Origin: Rhypophila decipiens
Lineage: Eukaryota > Ascomycota > Sordariomycetes > Sordariales > Naviculisporaceae
Direction: 5' to 3'
DNA: 64,000 bases
Assembly (NCBI GenBank): GCA_033297075.1
Contig: MU858051.1
Location: 248,001-312,000, forward strand
The translations under genes and the position numbers were made by a program. Positions 59,831 to 64,000 of the stretch are shown piece after piece. The notes under the pieces were generated by a model. It had not been told where the DNA came from. It saw only the letters and a list, made by a program, of their open reading frames with translations, and made no database searches. Positions within the stretch are counted from its first letter, which is position 1, and every line of letters begins with the position of its first letter.

Positions 59831-61971
59831 ATGTTACCACGTACCAGGGCCACGGGGGCCACTACTGCAGCCGCTGCTGCAGGTGCAGGTCTTATAACTG
59901 ACGACTCGCCTGCGAGCCAGGCAAACAACATCAAGCCGGTCAAGGCGCCGACTACGGACGAGGCACCTGCTGTTGAGCTGCCGAGGACTTCCATCTCCCC
60001 TCCTGTCATTGCACTTGATACCGGATTAAAACCGTGGAAGGTCGTGACTGGTAGCTTCTGCATCATATTACCAACCTATGGCCTGCTCAGTAGCATCGGG
60101 CTCTTCCAGACGTACTGGAAGAGTCATGTACTTGGCAGTAGCTTCACGGAAAGTGAAATATCTTGGATCATCTCCATGTTTGGATTTCTGGTCTGCTTCT
60201 TTGCGGCGCCTAGCGGAATACTATTTGATCGTTACGGCCATGAATGGTTGCTCGGCATCTCCACGGCCGTTTATGTTGGAGCTTTTTTCGGGCTGTCATT
60301 TTGCAGTACTTATGGACAGTTCATGGTGTGTTTGGTTGTTGCCGGGGTTTCTGCTGGTATGTTACTCTCTCGTAATTGTTTACTTGCCGTCCCACTGCCG
60401 AGTACTGTACTGTGCTACTGTCTGATTTGCATTTCATTGTCTGGCTTTATGAATCGGACGGCCTAATCATCAGACTCAAAAACTAACTCACGTTGATGCT
60501 GTCCCTGCTTCAGCGCCGCCAGCAACCGTAGCTTTCGCTGTTGTGAGCCAGTGGTTCAAAGTCAAGGAGGGTATTGCAACAGGTTGTGTAACACTGGGTG
60601 CCGCCGTGGGCGGGATCCTCTTCTCGATGGTGCTCCAGATCCTCTTTGATAAACTACCGTGGAAATGGGCCATAATCGCCCTCTCGGGCATCATTCTGGG
60701 TTTCATGACGCTCGGAAATGTGCTTGTTGAGACAAACATGTCGTTACACGGCGGGCGTCGAGACCATTCCCCTCCGTCATCGAATCACGAGGAAGAGAAA
60801 CCCAACGAGGAACTGATCATCTCTGTTATGCTGAAGTCGATGAGATTTTGGTTCGTCAGTATTTCCATCTTTGGTGAGTACCGACTTTTTCTTTTCCATC
60901 CCGTTCTGTTGACCCAACAGTCCAAGCACGTATTTCAACATTTTTTTCTTTGCTTTTTTTGACTTTACAACGTCCCAGCGTATGAACTCGTCCTGTTTAT
61001 CCAATGGGGATCCATTCCTACGTATGCCGCCCACACCGACTTTGCAGACAAGCAGTTTTACCTGATGATGTCGTACAACATGTGAGTCTCGCTTCTGTTT
61101 ACTCGGCACTTTAATCCTCGACGCTTCTCCTTCTTGTAGGGAAAATGAGAGGAGGCCTAGAACTAAGCAGTGATCTCGAGGTTCGGTATCAAGTGGCGCC
61201 ATTCTGGGTAGAACGCTGCCTCCATGGCTATCCGATCGGTTCTTGGGTCCATTGAATACCATCATCCTGATGAATATGTTCACCCTGCTGGTGGTCTTGG
61301 GGGTGTGGCTACCCTTTGGAGCATCGACAGTTCAGGGGCTATTCGTGGCCATAGTGCTCATGGGGATAGGAACTGGGAGCTTTGTTCCCCTCGGAGGTAC
61401 GTACTTTAGAGATCTGAAAACCCACCCCTCATTTTTGTTTCTTATTGATCTACTCTGCTCCTGCCCACCGGGCCTAGCCAGGGCCACTTAGATCTGGTAC
61501 GATACGATGGTGTAACAGTGACACAGCATGGTCGTTTCTTTTGTCTCGATTTGAACCTGTTTTTGTATTACACGGTGGGATCACGTACTAACGAGAGACA
61601 CTGTCTTGTCGTTCTTCGACAAAAGTTTCCTGTGTTTCCGCCATGTGCGAGCCCAGAGACACCGGGACTTGGTTAGGATCTGTTTATACAATCGTGAGCT
61701 TTGCGTAAGTTTTCTACTTTTCACTCGTGTGTAACCGTTCGGCTCATCATGCCTCTCTCATCATCGCTGGTTATGACCCCGGCCTAACATGCATCACAAC
61801 TTGGGCAGTACATTGATAGGAAACCCCGCGACCGGGGCTATTCTTGCTGCGTATGGATCCACCGGGCTGCTTGTCTTTCTTGCAATTGCTCTACTGGTCG
61901 GTCTGATGAGCATAACGGCGCTCAGATGGGTTTCCCAGGGAAAACGGATGCTTCTTAGAGACAAGATTTGA
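59831..61971 (+). CDS. MFS transporter, monocarboxylate-transporter (MCT) type
   Basis: Six exons: 59831-60356, 60514-60873, 60979-61081, 61194-61396, 61626-61704 and 61809-61971, 477 aa. All introns are GT...AG and the phases chain without a stop. The third intron uses the acceptor ATCAAG, because nearer AG sites lead into stops; it gives SYN-IGAILGRTLPPW. MFS landmarks are present: a cytosolic N-terminal tail of about 65 residues, helix 1 around GSFCIILPTYGLLSSIGLFQ, the loop PSGILFDRYG, QWFKVKEGIATG between helices 4 and 5, a charged central loop (RRDHSPPSSNHEEEKPNEE), GAILGRTLPPWLSDR between helices 7 and 8, then CEPRDTGTWLGSVYTIVSFA. This pattern fits the fungal Mch/MCT group. Proteins of that group move organic acids, riboflavin or related anions across the plasma membrane; the substrate is unknown here. 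I start at the first in-frame ATG (MLPRTRATG). Confidence 0.85.
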
Positions 61972-64000
61972 CTGATCCGGAAGTCGTTCGGATAAGTTGT
62001 CTTTTTTGGGGAATACGGCGCCGGACGTTTTACTCTCTTTAACACCTAATGGCCGAGGCAGTTGTTTTTCTTTTTCCTCCACAGAGTTGAGGTTGATGTT
62101 GAGATTGGGCGGTCGTCATATTTGGCCACACCATCTTTTGGGTTGGGTGTACATCCACATGCCCTCTGCGTCGGACTGTTTCAGTGCCGGTGGTTGCACC
62201 ACATGGGAGCGTTTCTCGATCGCACACCCTCTCGCACTATCAGCCTTGTTCTCCCCGCCAGGTTGAGATTCCCGGCAGTTGTGTGGAATATCAACTAAGC
62301 GCCAGAGAAGGTTACCCTCAGCTTTCTGAGAGTAACCGGAGGGTATGTAAACTGGCGATATTTCTGACATGTCTTTTTGGCTTGCTTGTTTTTAGGTAAA
62401 GGGCCGATCCGATATCGCCCTTTTATGGCTAGACACCCGGCATGATGCCGCTGTCAGCTCTGGCGAGAAGGAGAAAAGAAAGGGATGTATCAACTTTTGG
62501 GAGCTTCTCATTTACTTTTGTCTGCCCAACAATCACAACCACCATTGTTTGCGTCCAGTCCCACATGGGGTGGTGGTGTCATGCTGCCGGTATGCTTTGT
62601 TACACCAGATTCTGAATCCAAGATTCTGACCAAGGATTATATGATCAGCGGGCTGGGTTTGGTTCAGATGTCGTGCTTCTCGAATATCTATGTCCGTCAA
62701 TGGCTGATCGTTGCGTCGCTTAATCTAACCCCGACGCCTATATGGCCGAGACCAACATCCTCGTGGGAGCCTGAAGCACGGGACCGAGGATGCGGTGTTT
62801 CCCCAGATCTGCGAAATCTATCCATCTAATGGGCTGGCTGGCTATCTGGGCCAGAGGCGGTGTAATCCGATGACCCTGATATCCGTTGGATTCACTAGAT
62901 TGAATTAGATCTGTACGCCCTTGGATCCGAGATTCTTGTAACCTAGCAACTGTTTTTCTCGTCCTTCCCCTCTTTGGGTTTATGTCGTGTTTGGGAGTAT
63001 ACTTGACGGGGTGATGTGAAGTTCGGAATTTTGGGTTTGGGATTGCGGATTGTCGGGACTGGAGATTCACATCAACATTTTCTTCTCTTCGCCCTTCTCT
63101 CTCCCGTCTCAGGCCTAGATTGTCAAGGGGAGGTGGAAAAGGGACGTTGAAACACAGATGCTTCGGAGATACTTTCACCTCTGTGAAGTAGGCACTAGTT
63201 ACCATGTATGTAATTAGACGTGCTAATATTTGGCCGAGGGGGGGAACGGCTACCGAGTACCAGGACTCAGAAGAGAAAGTGGCTGCTTGATACCCTCCAT
63301 GTCCCCTCGAACGGAAACATCCATCCGGAATCCCGGATGTTGCCCACGAGGGTTGACCCGAGTGCGCCAGGCAGTCATGGTACTTGAATCCAAATCTCCC
63401 TGCAGCAAATTTCCAAGGTTTAACTCGTGATCGAGGAAACGGGCTTCTCCTCCTCCATGTTGGAAAGTTCCATATCTCTTTGGAACAAAATTCTCATTGC
63501 TTCTGATTCACCCCTTTTGTCTTTGGAGATGAGAGGTGATTTTTGAATTCTGATATGTGACCTACGATGTATCATGTCTCACTCTCGCTGGCTCACCGGG
63601 CTTCTTTTTGATTCTCTCTTTCTTTTCGACGATCAACTCACGTCCCCGGAAGCTAAAAATCTCCCACACCATAATATGATAGGTATGTCATGGTTGCCCA
63701 TTATCCCAGTAAAGTAACTCACTACGATACAAAGTGAGTGAGTAGGAGACTTCCCTGGACTCAACAAGGGACGATCGGCCCAACCAGCCCACGATGAATT
63801 CACACTTGTTCTCTCCCTCTTTCTGCTTATTTCGGTCGGTTGGCTATAAAATTTGTGACCTTGATCGCTCCTATTCTTGGTAAAGACGTCTCAGACATAT
63901 ATCGCAATCGATTTACACATGATATGATACCGGTTTCTCTCAACCGATGCAGCTTTGTGATCCGTGCACGAAACAGCGGATCAGGCCAATCAAGTCAGAG
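61972..64000. other. 3' flank of the MFS gene, no further gene seen
   Basis: About 2 kb with only short overlapping open frames, none with a recognisable motif. A gene starting beyond the right edge could have its leader here. Confidence 0.45.

Noticed and set aside
61082..61193. Possible pseudogene break in the MFS transporter, since the nearest acceptors lead into stop codons
   Set aside because: The acceptor at ATCAAG (exon from 61194) restores the frame and the family motif GAILGR, so the gene can be intact.
1..64000. CRISPR arrays, bacterial operons, ribosome binding sites
   Set aside because: Spliced fungal genes throughout; no regularly spaced repeats of that kind were seen.

Overview
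The window looks like nuclear DNA of a filamentous ascomycete (Pezizomycotina, most likely Sordariomycetes). The genes carry short spliceosomal introns (56 to 229 bp, one exception) with GTRNGT-like donors. The protein set is typically fungal: an Msn2-type stress regulator, a SUN-family wall protein, two-domain Vps10, DGAT2, a membrane-anchored type B esterase and an MCT-type MFS transporter. A short AT-rich, probably RIP-mutated transposon relic adds to this. The species cannot be fixed from the sequence.

Layout. 0.4-2.4 kb: Msn2-like C2H2 regulator (minus), followed by almost 15 kb with no supportable gene. 17.3-19.4 kb: membrane-anchored carboxylesterase (minus). 20.8-22.7 kb: DGAT2 acyltransferase (minus). 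23.8-25.4 kb: histidine acid phosphatase (minus), divergent from a broken GFO/IDH/MocA oxidoreductase relic at 25.9-26.7 kb. 27.5-29.6 kb: three-finger C2H2 regulator with a C-terminal coiled coil (minus). 31.7 kb: small secreted protein without cysteine. 35.6-36.9 kb: SUN-family wall protein. 38.7-43.4 kb: Vps10 sorting receptor. 43.4-48.8 kb: gene-poor, holding a TA-flanked inverted-repeat transposon relic with two solo LTRs nested in it, each with a perfect 5-bp target duplication. 48.8-52.3 kb: conserved-looking fungal protein of unknown function, interrupted by a 1,067-bp intron (minus). 56.3-58.2 kb: lysine 2,3-aminomutase-type radical SAM enzyme, five exons (minus). 59.8-62.0 kb: six-exon MFS transporter (plus).

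How the genes relate. Most are independent housekeeping or regulatory genes. Esterase and DGAT2 are neighbours on one strand and both act on esters or lipids, but nothing shows co-regulation. Aminomutase and MFS transporter are divergent, about 1.6 kb apart; a shared pathway is only a hypothesis. Vps10 and the SUN protein both belong to the secretory and vacuolar route.

The most notable non-genic signals are the nested transposon stack, a strongly over-represented short motif (TACGGATA / TACGGAGTA) confined to non-coding DNA, a pair of hairpin-bearing direct repeats near 44.0 kb, and a small tandem duplication across the stop codon of the SUN gene. I did not find a convincing new multi-gene system.
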